A stretch of 52,704 nt of DNA. Source: Erginobacter sp964587835. GTDB lineage: Bacteria > Auribacterota > Erginobacteria > Erginobacterales > Erginobacteraceae. The translations under genes were made by a program, and so were the position numbers. This document shows, piece by piece, positions 24,391 through 32,255 of the stretch; position 1 is the stretch's first letter; every line of letters begins with the position of its first letter. The stretch lies in contig CAZPMN010000016.1 in assembly GCA_964587835.1 (NCBI GenBank), positions 1 to 52,704 on the forward strand. The letters are read 5' to 3'. A model generated the notes under the pieces. That model was not told where the DNA came from and did no database searches. It saw only the letters and a list, made by a program, of their open reading frames with translations.

Positions 24391-25715
24391 TGAATGCCCT
24401 GGCGGAAAAGATCCGGGCGGCCGGGGTGGTGGGAGCCGGCGGGGCGGGATTCCCCACCCACGTCAAGGCCTCGGCCCGGGCGGAGTGGGTGATCGCCAAC
24501 GGGGCCGAGTGCGAGCCGCTGCTTCGGGTCGATCAGCAGCTGATGATGGTTTACGCCCCGGAGCTGGTCGAGGGAATGGAATTGCTGGCCGAGGCGGTCG
24601 GCGCCTCGCGGGTCGTGATCGCCCTGAAGAAGAAGTACCGCCAGGCGGCCGATGCTCTTCGGGCCGAGATCGCCCGCCGGGGGTCCCGGATCGAGCTCTT
24701 CCTACTCGGGAGTTACTATCCGGCCGGGGATGAGCAGGTCCTGGTTTACGACGTTACCGGCCTCCAGGTGCCCGAGGGGGGGATCCCGATGGACGTCTCC
24801 GTGGTGGTTGACAATGTGGGGACGGTGATCAATATCGCCCGGGCGGCCCGGGGGATTCCGGTCACCCACCGGATTCTGACCGTGGCCGGCGAGGTGAAGC
24901 GTCCGATCACCGTCTCCGTCCCGGTTGGAGCCCTGGTCGAGGATGTCCTCGCCGCCGCCGGCGGTTCGACGGTCGAGGAGTACGAGATTCTCGACGGGGG
25001 GCCGATCATGGGCGGATTCACCGCCGGGGAGGTGACCAAGAAGACCACCGGCTTGATCGTTCTTCCCCGGGACCACAAGCAGGTTCTCTACAAGAAGCGG
25101 CCGATTGAACAAGACATCAAGCGGGCGATGTGGGCCTGTGACCAGTGCCGGACCTGCACCGACTACTGTCCTCGCTACCTGATCGGGCATCGGATGGAAC
25201 CCCACATCATTATGCGCCTGGTCGGCCAGCAGCGGGCCGATGCCATTCCTCCCGAGCATTTGGCCGAGGCTTACCTCTGCTGCCAGTGCGGGGTTTGCGG
25301 TATGTACGCCTGTCCGACCACCATCTCCCCCGACCGGGTGATCGCCGGATTGCTCAAGACGATGAAGGCGAAGGAGGTTCCCCAGAGCCTTTCCCGGAAG
25401 GAATTTCCCGCCCATCCGTTCCGGGACGGTCGGAAGATCCCCGTCTCCCGTTTCGCCTCCCGGATCGACGTCAGTCGTTACGATCGAGATGCCCCGCTGG
25501 TCACGGAACCCCTGCGGGTCTCTCGGGTCAATATCCCCCTCCGGCAGCACGTCGGCGTTTCCTGCCGACCCCTGGTCCGTCCCGGGGACCGGGTCGCCGC
25601 GGGAGATATGATCGGGGATATTCCCGAAGGAGACCTGGGAGCCGCGATACACGCCTCGATCACCGGGACCGTCGAACACGTCTTTGACAATGCGATCTTT
25701 ATCCGCAGCGAATGA
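24390..25715 (+). CDS. PduS/RnfC-like iron-sulfur flavoprotein
   Basis: The protein has 441 residues from ATG 24390. It has the parts of RnfC in a permuted order typical of PduS (cobalamin reductase of propanediol microcompartments). The NADH/FMN domain comes first (GVVGAGGAGFPTHVKA, NGAECEPLLRVDQQ). An SLBB domain follows, then two Fe-S motifs (CDQCRTCTDYCP and CCQCGVCGMYACP). The barrel-sandwich domain, N-terminal in RnfC, is at the C-terminus (VGVSCRPLVRPGDRVAAGD...). No microcompartment shell genes are in the window. Its place after rnfB suggests an alternative NAD(P)H/electron entry module for the Rnf membrane part, or an independent flavin reductase. Confidence 0.8.
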   Translation: MNALAEKIRAAGVVGAGGAGFPTHVKASARAEWVIANGAECEPLLRVDQQLMMVYAPELVEGMELLAEAVGASRVVIALKKKYRQAADALRAEIARRGSRIELFLLGSYYPAGDEQVLVYDVTGLQVPEGGIPMDVSVVVDNVGTVINIARAARGIPVTHRILTVAGEVKRPITVSVPVGALVEDVLAAAGGSTVEEYEILDGGPIMGGFTAGEVTKKTTGLIVLPRDHKQVLYKKRPIEQDIKRAMWACDQCRTCTDYCPRYLIGHRMEPHIIMRLVGQQRADAIPPEHLAEAYLCCQCGVCGMYACPTTISPDRVIAGLLKTMKAKEVPQSLSRKEFPAHPFRDGRKIPVSRFASRIDVSRYDRDAPLVTEPLRVSRVNIPLRQHVGVSCRPLVRPGDRVAAGDMIGDIPEGDLGAAIHASITGTVEHVFDNAIFIRSE

Positions 25716-25733
25716 ACCAACACCGGTAATTTA

Positions 25734-26192
25734 ATGAATAAGACTCTCCCCGATATCCGGATCATCGTAGTTGCCTTTCTGCTGGCGATTAGCTGTCTCT
25801 GGGCCTGTACGCCGTCGGAGATGTTCCGTCGGACCATGGGCACCTCGATCGAGGCGCTGGAAGAGGAGAAGGAGAGAAGGTACGCCGGTCTGGTCGAGGC
25901 CGATTTTGAGGAGAGTTATGACGCCCTCTACGATGTTCTCTTTGGCCTGGGGGTTCATATCTACCTGGACCGGCCCGGGGACCGCTACCTGGTGGCGATG
26001 AAGTTCAACCGGATCTTCCCCCGCTGTGGCGAGACCACCGAGGTCGGTTTTTTCTTCGGGGAGGAGGAACCGGGGTTGACCCGGCTGGAGGTGGTCTCTC
26101 CCAACCGGGAACTGGCCCGCTTTGCGGCCGAACGAGTCTTCTCCGAGATCGACCGGAGGGAGGGGATATCTATGCGGGCGCAGGAGGATTGA
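25734..26192 (+). CDS. Predicted lipoprotein of unknown function
   Basis: The protein has 152 residues with an N-terminal signal and lipobox-like LWAC, so lipid modification at Cys25 is likely. The mature part has alternating beta and helical segments (YDALYDVLFGLGVHIYLDRP; TEVGFFFGEEEPGLTRLEVV; RFAAERVFSEIDRRE). This resembles small periplasmic alpha/beta lipoproteins, but no named family is recognised. Its 3' end overlaps the convergent MOSC gene by 23 bases. No functional link to the neighbours can be claimed. Confidence 0.65.
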   Translation: MNKTLPDIRIIVVAFLLAISCLWACTPSEMFRRTMGTSIEALEEEKERRYAGLVEADFEESYDALYDVLFGLGVHIYLDRPGDRYLVAMKFNRIFPRCGETTEVGFFFGEEEPGLTRLEVVSPNRELARFAAERVFSEIDRREGISMRAQED

Positions 26193-26622
26193 TTGGTATT
26201 ATCTCGTCGCCGCGGCTGACCCGTCCCGAGACGACCACCCGGGCGAAGACAACCTCCCGGGTGAGAACGCAGAGGTGCCCGGAGCGGACCAGGGGACATT
26301 CCGGGTAACAGTCCTTCCCCCGCCGGCTGATCTCCCAGACACTGTCTCCGGCCCGGATCCGGGTTCCGGCCGGAAGCCGAAAGAGATCGATCCCCGTGGT
26401 GGAGACTGTCTCCTGAAATTTCCCGAAACAGAGTCCCGGTTCGGGAGAGTCGTGCAGGCGCCTTCTCCCCTCGCTGCCCAGAATCACCACCTGCCTTTCC
26501 CCGGATCCTGAGTGGGAGTCCCCGCGCAATCCGGAACCGGCCTCGAAAAGACCTTCCGCGATCGTTTCCCGGGGTCGACTCTTCTGTCGGCTGATCTGGA
26601 TCTGGCGAATGGTCCCCATCAT
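26170..26622 (-). CDS. MOSC domain protein
   Basis: MOSC domains occur in molybdenum-cofactor sulfurases and small stand-alone proteins that use a Cys for sulfur transfer to Moco or its ligands. The protein has 150 residues from ATG 26622 (MMGTIRQIQISRQKSRP), chosen because GGAG lies just upstream; a longer frame begins at 26643. The N-terminal strand IRQIQISRQKS, the middle GLRGDSHSGSGERQVVIL and the Cys region RGKDCYPECP are typical. It is divergent from moeA, 164 bases away, and supports a molybdoenzyme context. Confidence 0.85.
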   Translation of the reverse strand: MMGTIRQIQISRQKSRPRETIAEGLFEAGSGLRGDSHSGSGERQVVILGSEGRRRLHDSPEPGLCFGKFQETVSTTGIDLFRLPAGTRIRAGDSVWEISRRGKDCYPECPLVRSGHLCVLTREVVFARVVVSGRVSRGDEIIPINPPAPA

Positions 26623-26786
26623 CTCTTCTCCGCTTGCGGGCATTGTTATTGCCAGCTCGTTCCCGCACCGCCGCGTTCCGGGTCGCTGGCTGTTTCCTGA
26701 ATTCCGGAAAACAAAACTTCTCCAAAGGACTTTTGATGTTATATCTTATTTCCCCTTGGAAGGGAAGCCCGGGGGAAGAAGAGGAA

Positions 26787-28022
26787 ATGATGATCCCCAT
26801 TGAAGAAGCACTGAGAATAATCCTGGAAAATGTCAGGCCCTTGGATCCACTCCGGATCGATCTGGCGGATTGCGGAGGCCTGGTGCTGGCGGAGGATATC
26901 GCCGCCCGGGAGGATATCCCGCCTTTTACCAACTCGGCCATGGACGGGTTCGCCGTCCGAGCGGGCGATACCGAGGCAGCCTCTCCGGACTCGCCCGCCG
27001 GCTTGAGAATTCTCGAAGATCTTAGAGCCGGCGAGGTGACCGAAACCGCGGTGCGACCGGGGGAGACGGTCAGGATTATGACCGGGGCGGAGTTGCCCCG
27101 GGGCGCCGACGCCGTGGTGATGGTTGAGGATACCCGGGAAAGGGCCGGGAGGGTGGAGGTCTTGATGCCGGTTAAGCCGGGAGAAAATGTCCGACCGGCG
27201 GGAGAATCGGTCCGGCGGAGTGAGATGGTTCTGCGGGCGGGGCGTCGGTTGGGGCCGCCGGAGGTCGGGATGCTGGCCGCCCTGGGCTATTCCCGTCCCC
27301 TGGTTATCCCCTCACCCCGGGCGGCGATTCTCACCACCGGAGACGAGCTGCTGGAGATCGATGAGGAACTTCGCCCCGGCAAGATCCGGGATTGCAACCG
27401 CTATTCCCTGGCCGCCGCGGTCAGGGGATGCGGAGGGGTGCCGGTCGTTTATCCCCCGGCCGGTGATCGGGAAGGGGACCTGAAAAGCCGGTTGGAAGAG
27501 GCGCTCGCCAGCGACCTGGTCTTGACCTCGGGAGGGATCTCGGCGGGAAAGTACGATCTGGTCCGCAAATCCCTGCGGGAGCTGGGGGGAACACTTTTGA
27601 TCCGGAAGGTGCGGATGAAACCGGGCAAGCCTCTCACCTTCACCCAAGTCGGGCCGACTCCGGTCTTCAGCCTTCCGGGTAATCCGGTGTCAGTCCTGGT
27701 TTCCTTCCTCCAGTTCGTCCGGCCGGCCCTTTTGAAGATGCAGGGGAAGAAGAACCCGGGGTTGCCGGAGGTTGGGGCGACCCTGGCCGAGGACTGCCCG
27801 GAGGAGTCCGAGAGAACGCACCTGGTCCGGGTCCGAGTGGAGAGGAGAGGGGAGGAATATTCCGTTCGCCCGACCGGTCCCCAGGGTTCGGGTATCCTGA
27901 AATCCATGGTTCTGGCCGGCGGTCTGATGGTGGTCCCTCCCTTGGCCGGTCCGTTGCCGGCGGGGACCAGGGTCAGGGTGATCCTCCTCACGGGGGAGGC
28001 CTGGGGACTAACAAATTCTTGA
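26787..28022 (+). CDS. moeA: Molybdopterin molybdotransferase
   Basis: MoeA inserts molybdenum into adenylylated molybdopterin. The protein has 411 residues from ATG 26787 (MMIPIEEALRIILENV). The open frame extends upstream to 26634 but is not conserved there, and AAGAAGAGGA precedes the chosen start. Motifs: PPFTNSAMDGFAVRAGD, MTGAELPRGADAVVMVE, ILTTGDELLE, LTSGGISAGKYDLV and FSLPGNPVSVLVSF. The C-terminal domain IV is complete. It is divergent from the MOSC gene and followed by the DPD-like fusion. No moaA, mogA or mobA is seen. With XdhC and the xanthine dehydrogenase remnant it marks a former or scattered molybdenum hydroxylase system. Confidence 0.95.
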   Translation: MMIPIEEALRIILENVRPLDPLRIDLADCGGLVLAEDIAAREDIPPFTNSAMDGFAVRAGDTEAASPDSPAGLRILEDLRAGEVTETAVRPGETVRIMTGAELPRGADAVVMVEDTRERAGRVEVLMPVKPGENVRPAGESVRRSEMVLRAGRRLGPPEVGMLAALGYSRPLVIPSPRAAILTTGDELLEIDEELRPGKIRDCNRYSLAAAVRGCGGVPVVYPPAGDREGDLKSRLEEALASDLVLTSGGISAGKYDLVRKSLRELGGTLLIRKVRMKPGKPLTFTQVGPTPVFSLPGNPVSVLVSFLQFVRPALLKMQGKKNPGLPEVGATLAEDCPEESERTHLVRVRVERRGEEYSVRPTGPQGSGILKSMVLAGGLMVVPPLAGPLPAGTRVRVILLTGEAWGLTNS

Positions 28023-28111
28023 TCCCTCTCGGCGCTCCCTGTTATCGTGGTCTCTTTGATTCAAAGACCATCCCGCTGCCGCGGGGTTACACCACCGAAG
28101 GAGAATAAGTA

Positions 28112-30634
28112 ATGAAGTTGACCGAAGATCTGATTTTGCCGGATGCCCAGTTTGAGGCCGAACTCTTAAGATGCGAGTATTGCGAGGAACAACCCTGCCG
28201 GACCGGCTGTCTGGAAGGGGAGATCTGCGGGAATGGCTGTCCGGCCGATGTTTCGCCGCCTGATTTCATCATGGCCGCCCGGGGCGGGAAACCCTCGGAT
28301 ATCCGGCGGGCCGCCGCCCTGATCCTCTCCGCCAACCCCTTTGGCGGGGTCTGCGGGATGGTCTGTCCCGACCGCCACTGCATGAAAACCTGCGTTCACG
28401 AGAACCTCGACTGTCCGATCAACATCCCGGCCCTGCAGGCCACCATCATCCACAAGGCCCGCCGACTCGAGGTGATGCCAGAGTTTGCAAGGGTTTCCGC
28501 CAACGGGCAGAAGGTGGCGGTGATCGGGGCCGGTCCGGCCGGCCTGGCCGCCGCGGCGCTCCTGGCCCGGAAGGGATACCGGGTCGATGTTCTCGATCGG
28601 TCCGCTGCCGCGGGCGGGATGGTGCGCTGTATACCCGATTCCCGTCTGAAACCGGAGGTCCTCAAGGGCGACCTTGACTTCATTCTCTCCCTCGGTGATA
28701 TCAACCTGAAACTCGGGGCCGAGGTTTCTGATCCCGAAGATCTGCTTGGCCAGGGATACGGGGCGGTGGTGGTTGCGGTCGGCCGCTGGGAGCCGGTGGT
28801 GATGGATATTCCCAACGAGAAGCTGGCGATCCAGGCGATCGATTACCTTCTCGACCCGGATTCCTTCCCCCTGCAGGGGAGGGTGGCCGTGATCGGCGGC
28901 GGGGCCACCGCCTGCGACTGTGCCGTTACCGTGGCCCGGCGGGGAGCGGATTATGTCGATCTATTCGCCCTTGAAACCTTCGGGGAGATGAATCTGACCG
29001 ACGACGAGCGCCACGAGCTGATCGCTCACGGCATCGACATCAACGGCCGCTCCCGGGTGACCGAGATCGTCGCCGAAGGAGATCGGGTCAGGGCCCTCAA
29101 GGTGACCAAGGTGACCATCCCTCCCGACGCCTGTTTCAGTCTCGACTGCGTCCGCGAACGGGAGGGGGTCGGGGAGCTGCGCCAGGATATCGACGCGGTG
29201 ATCATCGCCGTCGGCAACCGGTCCTCTTACCCGAAGGTGGAGAATCCGGCCGTCTTTTACGCCGGGGACATCGTCAACGGACCGACCACCGTGGTTGAAG
29301 CGGTGGCCTCGGGCAAGAATGTCGCCGCTCGGGTGGAGGCCTATCTGTCCGAAGAGACGGCCCCGGAGATCGCCGTTCCGATTAAGAGCGAGATTGTCCT
29401 GCCCGGCTACAACCCGACTCCGGTCTCCCTGGAGACCGATTTTTTCGGGCGGAAGCTGATCAACCCCTTCCTCCTCTCAGCGGCTCCGCCCAGCGACGGA
29501 TACGACCAGATGGAGACGGCCTACCGGGCCGGCTGGGCCGGCGGGATCATGAAGACCGCCTTCGCCCCCGGAACCGAGATTCACATCCCCGCCGCCTATA
29601 TGTACCAGTTCGATCCCCGGACCTTCGCCAATTGCGACAATGTCTCCGGGCATCGGCTCGACCGGGTCTGTCCGGAGGTGGAGCGTCTGGTCAAGGCCTA
29701 TCCGGACCGGCTGACCGCGGCCTCGACTGGGGGCAACGTGACCGGGGACGACGAGAGCGACCGGCAGTCCTGGCAGGCTAACACCAAGATGCTTGAGAAC
29801 GCCGGGGCGATGGCGATCGAGTACAGTCTCTCCTGCCCCCAGGGGGGGGAGGGGGCCGAGGGGGATATCGTCTCCCAGAACGCCGAGCTGACCGCCAAGA
29901 TCATCGGCTGGGTTCTGGAGGTGAGTAACCCGGAGATCCCCAAACTCTTCAAGCTCACCCCGGCGGTAACCGAGATCACCACCATCGTCAAGGCGATCAA
30001 GGAGGTCTTCGACCGCCATCCCGGCCAGAAAGCCGGGATCACCCTCGGCAACACCTTTCCCTGCCTCGACTTCCGGATGATGGAGAAGAAGTGGGAGGAA
30101 GGCGCGGTGGTCGGGATGAGCGGGGCGGCGGTGGCCCCGATCAACTACCTCACCCTGGCCAAGGTCGGCAACCTCGATGTCCACGTCTCGGGGAACGGTG
30201 GTCCGATGGATTACATGGCGGCCGCCCATTTTCTGGCCCTGGGCGTGAAGACGGTCCAGTTCTGCACCATCGCCGAGAAGTACGGCTACCGGATCATCAC
30301 CGAGCTTTGCTCGGGCTTGAGCCACCTGATGGCCGATCGGGGGATCGGTTCGATGAAGCAACTGATCGGGATCGCCCTGCCGGAACCGATCCGGGACTTT
30401 ATGGAACTGAGTCCGGTCAAGCAGATCTCCGCCGTCGACGAGGACCTCTGTGTCCACTGCGGCAACTGCACCCGCTGTCCCTACCTGGCGATCGAACTCA
30501 ACGACCGGCTGATCCCGGAGACCGACCCCGAGCGCTGCATCGGCTGCGGGATGTGCACCTTCCTCTGCCCGGCCGGTGCGCTGTCGCTCCGCGACCGGAC
30601 GGAAGAGGAAGCGAAAGCCCTCAAAGAAGACTGA
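28112..30634 (+). CDS. Dihydropyrimidine dehydrogenase-like fusion flavoprotein
   Basis: The 840-residue protein has the domain order of animal dihydropyrimidine dehydrogenase (a bacterial PreT-PreA fusion). An N-terminal Fe-S domain (CEYCEEQPCRTGC, GVCGMVCPDRHC) precedes an FAD domain (VIGAGPAGLAAAALLARKG, near 130) and an NAD(P)H domain (VIGGGATACDCAVTVARRG, near 260). A dihydroorotate-dehydrogenase-like FMN barrel starts near 445. The last 75 residues hold two ferredoxin motifs (CVHCGNCTRCP and CIGCGMCTFLCP). The active-site loop near residue 576 reads LSCPQGGEGAEGDIVSQN. The Cys that DPD carries in its GLACGQ segment is missing here, with Val/Ser instead, so pyrimidine reduction cannot be assumed. 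GAAGGAGA before ATG 28112 is a strong ribosome-binding site. Confidence 0.85.
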   Translation: MKLTEDLILPDAQFEAELLRCEYCEEQPCRTGCLEGEICGNGCPADVSPPDFIMAARGGKPSDIRRAAALILSANPFGGVCGMVCPDRHCMKTCVHENLDCPINIPALQATIIHKARRLEVMPEFARVSANGQKVAVIGAGPAGLAAAALLARKGYRVDVLDRSAAAGGMVRCIPDSRLKPEVLKGDLDFILSLGDINLKLGAEVSDPEDLLGQGYGAVVVAVGRWEPVVMDIPNEKLAIQAIDYLLDPDSFPLQGRVAVIGGGATACDCAVTVARRGADYVDLFALETFGEMNLTDDERHELIAHGIDINGRSRVTEIVAEGDRVRALKVTKVTIPPDACFSLDCVREREGVGELRQDIDAVIIAVGNRSSYPKVENPAVFYAGDIVNGPTTVVEAVASGKNVAARVEAYLSEETAPEIAVPIKSEIVLPGYNPTPVSLETDFFGRKLINPFLLSAAPPSDGYDQMETAYRAGWAGGIMKTAFAPGTEIHIPAAYMYQFDPRTFANCDNVSGHRLDRVCPEVERLVKAYPDRLTAASTGGNVTGDDESDRQSWQANTKMLENAGAMAIEYSLSCPQGGEGAEGDIVSQNAELTAKIIGWVLEVSNPEIPKLFKLTPAVTEITTIVKAIKEVFDRHPGQKAGITLGNTFPCLDFRMMEKKWEEGAVVGMSGAAVAPINYLTLAKVGNLDVHVSGNGGPMDYMAAAHFLALGVKTVQFCTIAEKYGYRIITELCSGLSHLMADRGIGSMKQLIGIALPEPIRDFMELSPVKQISAVDEDLCVHCGNCTRCPYLAIELNDRLIPETDPERCIGCGMCTFLCPAGALSLRDRTEEEAKALKED

Positions 30635-30650
30635 GGGGAAGAATTTCAAT

Positions 30651-30678
30651 GTAGGGGCGAGGCATGCCTCGCCCCTAC
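30651..30678. repeat. Perfect 28-bp palindrome
   Basis: GTAGGGGCGAGGCA followed by its exact reverse complement TGCCTCGCCCCTAC. It has no loop and no U-tract. It lies between the DPD-like gene and the xanthine dehydrogenase remnant. Repeats of this GTAGGGGC type are known in many environmental bacteria (recollection). Confidence 0.95.
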
Positions 30679-30756
30679 CGGGATGACGACCCGCCGAGGG
30701 CGATACATAATCAGCCCCGGTCGTGAGTCCGGTGCCGGCGAGCGCGATCAATTAAT

Positions 30757-31140
30757 GTGACCCAGTGCCCGGAAATGATCGGCCATTCGGTTCTCCGGGT
30801 CGACGGACGGGAGAAGCTGACCGGTGCCGTCCGCTACGGGCAGGACCTGAAGTTTGCCGGGATGCTTTATGCCCGGGTCAGGCATTCCGATTATCCCCGC
30901 GCCGAGATCCTGGAAGTCGACACCTCGCGGGCCCGGAGGGTCAAAGGCGTGGTGGCGGTTTTCATCGCCTCCGCCCTTCTCCGGGAGAACTCCGCCCCTT
31001 CGGAGGAGGAGATTCGGGTGGCCATCTCCGGGAACCTCTGCCGCTGCACCGGCTTCACCCAGATCGTCGAAGCCGTTCAGTCGGCCGCCGTCCAGGACCA
31101 CGGCGACTGGTGGCTGCAGCATTTACAGAAAAAGTCCTAA
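30757..31140 (+). pseudogene. Chimeric xanthine dehydrogenase remnant
   Basis: The open frame encodes 127 residues made of two unrelated subunit fragments. Residues 7-68 (IGHSVLRVDGREKLTGAVRY, DLKFAGMLYARVRHS) match the N-terminus of the molybdenum-binding large subunit of xanthine dehydrogenase-type enzymes. Residues about 70-113 (SAPSEEEIRVAISGNLCRCT, GFTQIVEAVQSAA) match the C-terminus of the small 2Fe-2S subunit, including its NLCRCTG cluster motif. No complete subunit has this arrangement. The best explanation is a deletion that joined two adjacent genes. The last residues (LQKKS) and stop come from the AAGGGACGAAAAGGAC repeat. It may still be translated from GTG 30757, but a function is unlikely. 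Confidence 0.85.
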
Positions 31141-31900
31141 AGGGACGAAAAGGACGAAAAAGACAGAAAGGATTTAGGGGAAACCTGGCGACTGGCGGGG
31201 ATTGGTTGTCCTTTTGGTCCTTTTTGTCCTTTTCAGGAGAAGTAAGATGCCCGAAAAAATCATCCCCCCGCACGGTGGTTACCACCGGCTTCTCTCCTAC
31301 CAGAAATCCCAAATTGTCTATGATGCCACGGTTTATTTCTGTAATCGCTTCCTCAGCCGCCGCGACCGCACGCACGACCAGATGGCCCAGGCCGCTCGTT
31401 CCGGGAAGCAGAACATCATTGAGGGCAGCCAGGCTTCCGGGACCTCGAAGAAGATGGAGCTCAAGCTCACCTCCGTGGCCCGGGCCAGCCTGGAGGAATT
31501 ACTGGAGGACTACCGCGACTTTCTCCGGGTGAGGGGTCTCCAAGAATGGGAGATCTATCATCCCTTTACCAAACGTCTTCGGGAACTGAACCGAAAATCC
31601 GGCTCAGACTACGAGACCTTCCGTCCCGGTATCGAACATTCCGATCCCGCGATCTGTGCCAACACGGTTATCGGGATGATCAAGCTGACCAACTACCTTC
31701 TCGATCGTCAGATCGCCCGCCTGGAAAGAGAATTCGTCGAACAGGGAGGCTTGAGCGAGCGGATGACCCGGGCCCGGCTGGATGAGCGGGACCGTCAGCG
31801 GCGAACCAGAAAGGACCTAAAGGATTGAAAGGACGAAAATGACACTAGGCTCAGCCAGTAACCAAGCGTCCTTTAAGTCCTTTCTGTCCTTTTAGTCTTT
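31138..31900. mobile_element. Candidate element: four-helix-bundle ORF between AAGGACGAAAA/GTCCTTT arrays
   Basis: Four arrays of the same unit enclose one gene: AAGGACGAAAAAGACAG at 31138-31174, its complement GTCCTTTTGGTCC at 31206-31233, then the ORF, then AAGGACCTAAAGG at 31808-31841 and GTCCTTTAAGTCC at 31868-31900. Each side can fold as a hairpin. The left side starts inside the xanthine dehydrogenase remnant; the right side ends 17 bases before the trpR promoter. Mobility is inferred by analogy with the GxxExxY element. Confidence 0.5.
31247..31828 (+). CDS. Four-helix-bundle protein (23S rRNA intervening-sequence/Avd-like)
   Basis: The protein has 193 residues from ATG 31247, with CAGGAGA at 31234-31240 as ribosome-binding site. 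It contains the family core QMAQAARSGKQNIIEGSQAS, KLTSVARASLEELLEDYRDF and TVIGMIKLTNYLLDRQIARL, as in the 23S-rRNA IVS/S23 four-helix bundle family that also includes the Avd accessory protein of diversity-generating retroelements. No reverse transcriptase or template repeat is nearby. The C-terminus (RQRRTRKDLKD) is encoded by the AAGGACCTAAAGGATTG repeat, so the ORF runs into the flanking array. Members are frequently found in intervening or repeat-bounded segments. Molecular function unknown. Confidence 0.85.
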   Translation: MPEKIIPPHGGYHRLLSYQKSQIVYDATVYFCNRFLSRRDRTHDQMAQAARSGKQNIIEGSQASGTSKKMELKLTSVARASLEELLEDYRDFLRVRGLQEWEIYHPFTKRLRELNRKSGSDYETFRPGIEHSDPAICANTVIGMIKLTNYLLDRQIARLEREFVEQGGLSERMTRARLDERDRQRRTRKDLKD

Positions 31901-31916
31901 TTCCGGTTTATTCGCC

Positions 31917-31945
31917 TTGACAGGTTCGGGCACTGCGGCTATAAA
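31917..31945 (+). promoter_or_regulatory. Strong sigma-70-type promoter of the trpR-trpB2 unit
   Basis: TTGACA at 31917-31922 and TATAAA at 31940-31945 are separated by exactly 17 bases, the best promoter match in the window. The expected start is near 31952, about 19 bases before the trpR ATG. Confidence 0.82.
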
Positions 31946-31960
31946 CGTTTCTTTTTATAG
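31939..31960 (+). promoter_or_regulatory. Candidate TrpR operator (inverted repeat)
   Basis: CTATAAA at 31939-31945 and TTTATAG at 31954-31960 are exact complements with eight bases between them. They cover the -10 box and the transcription start, where a repressor would block RNA polymerase. The first downstream gene encodes a TrpR-like protein, so autoregulation is plausible. It does not resemble the E. coli trp operator sequence. Confidence 0.55.
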
Positions 31961-31970
31961 AATCACGGCT

Positions 31971-32255
31971 ATGGACAAGCTGCCGGAAATCGCCCGGGTC
32001 CTCTCCAGAATTCGCGACCCAAATCTCCTGGAGAGATTCTTCCGGGAGATCCTGACCCCGAAAGAGGTCCAGGATCTGTCATCGCGCTGGGAACTGGTCA
32101 AGTTGCTGGAGGACGGGGCCAGTCAGAGAGAAATTGCCCGTCAACTGAGCTTGAGCCTCTGCAAGATAACCCGGGGAGCGAGAGAGTTAAAGAAAAAGGA
32201 TTCGGCGCTGCGCCGGGTAATCCGTGCTCGTGCCGGAGAAGGAGGAAAATCATGA
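31971..32255 (+). CDS. trpR: TrpR-family transcriptional regulator
   Basis: The protein has 94 residues from ATG 31971. All-helical TrpR fold: LLERFFREILTPKEVQDLSS (helices B-C), then the helix-turn-helix EDGASQREIARQLSLSLCKI followed by TRGARELKKKD, very close to the DNA-reading region of TrpR. TrpR represses tryptophan genes when bound to tryptophan. Here it is the first gene of a unit with trpB2, overlapped by 4 bases (ATGA). A strong promoter and an inverted repeat lie directly upstream. No trpE, trpD, trpC or trpA is in the window, so the regulon is not a normal biosynthetic operon. Confidence 0.9.
   Translation: MDKLPEIARVLSRIRDPNLLERFFREILTPKEVQDLSSRWELVKLLEDGASQREIARQLSLSLCKITRGARELKKKDSALRRVIRARAGEGGKS

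Noticed and set aside
31247..31828. Diversity-generating retroelement
   Set aside because: The four-helix protein is Avd-like, but no reverse transcriptase, template repeat or variable repeat was found.
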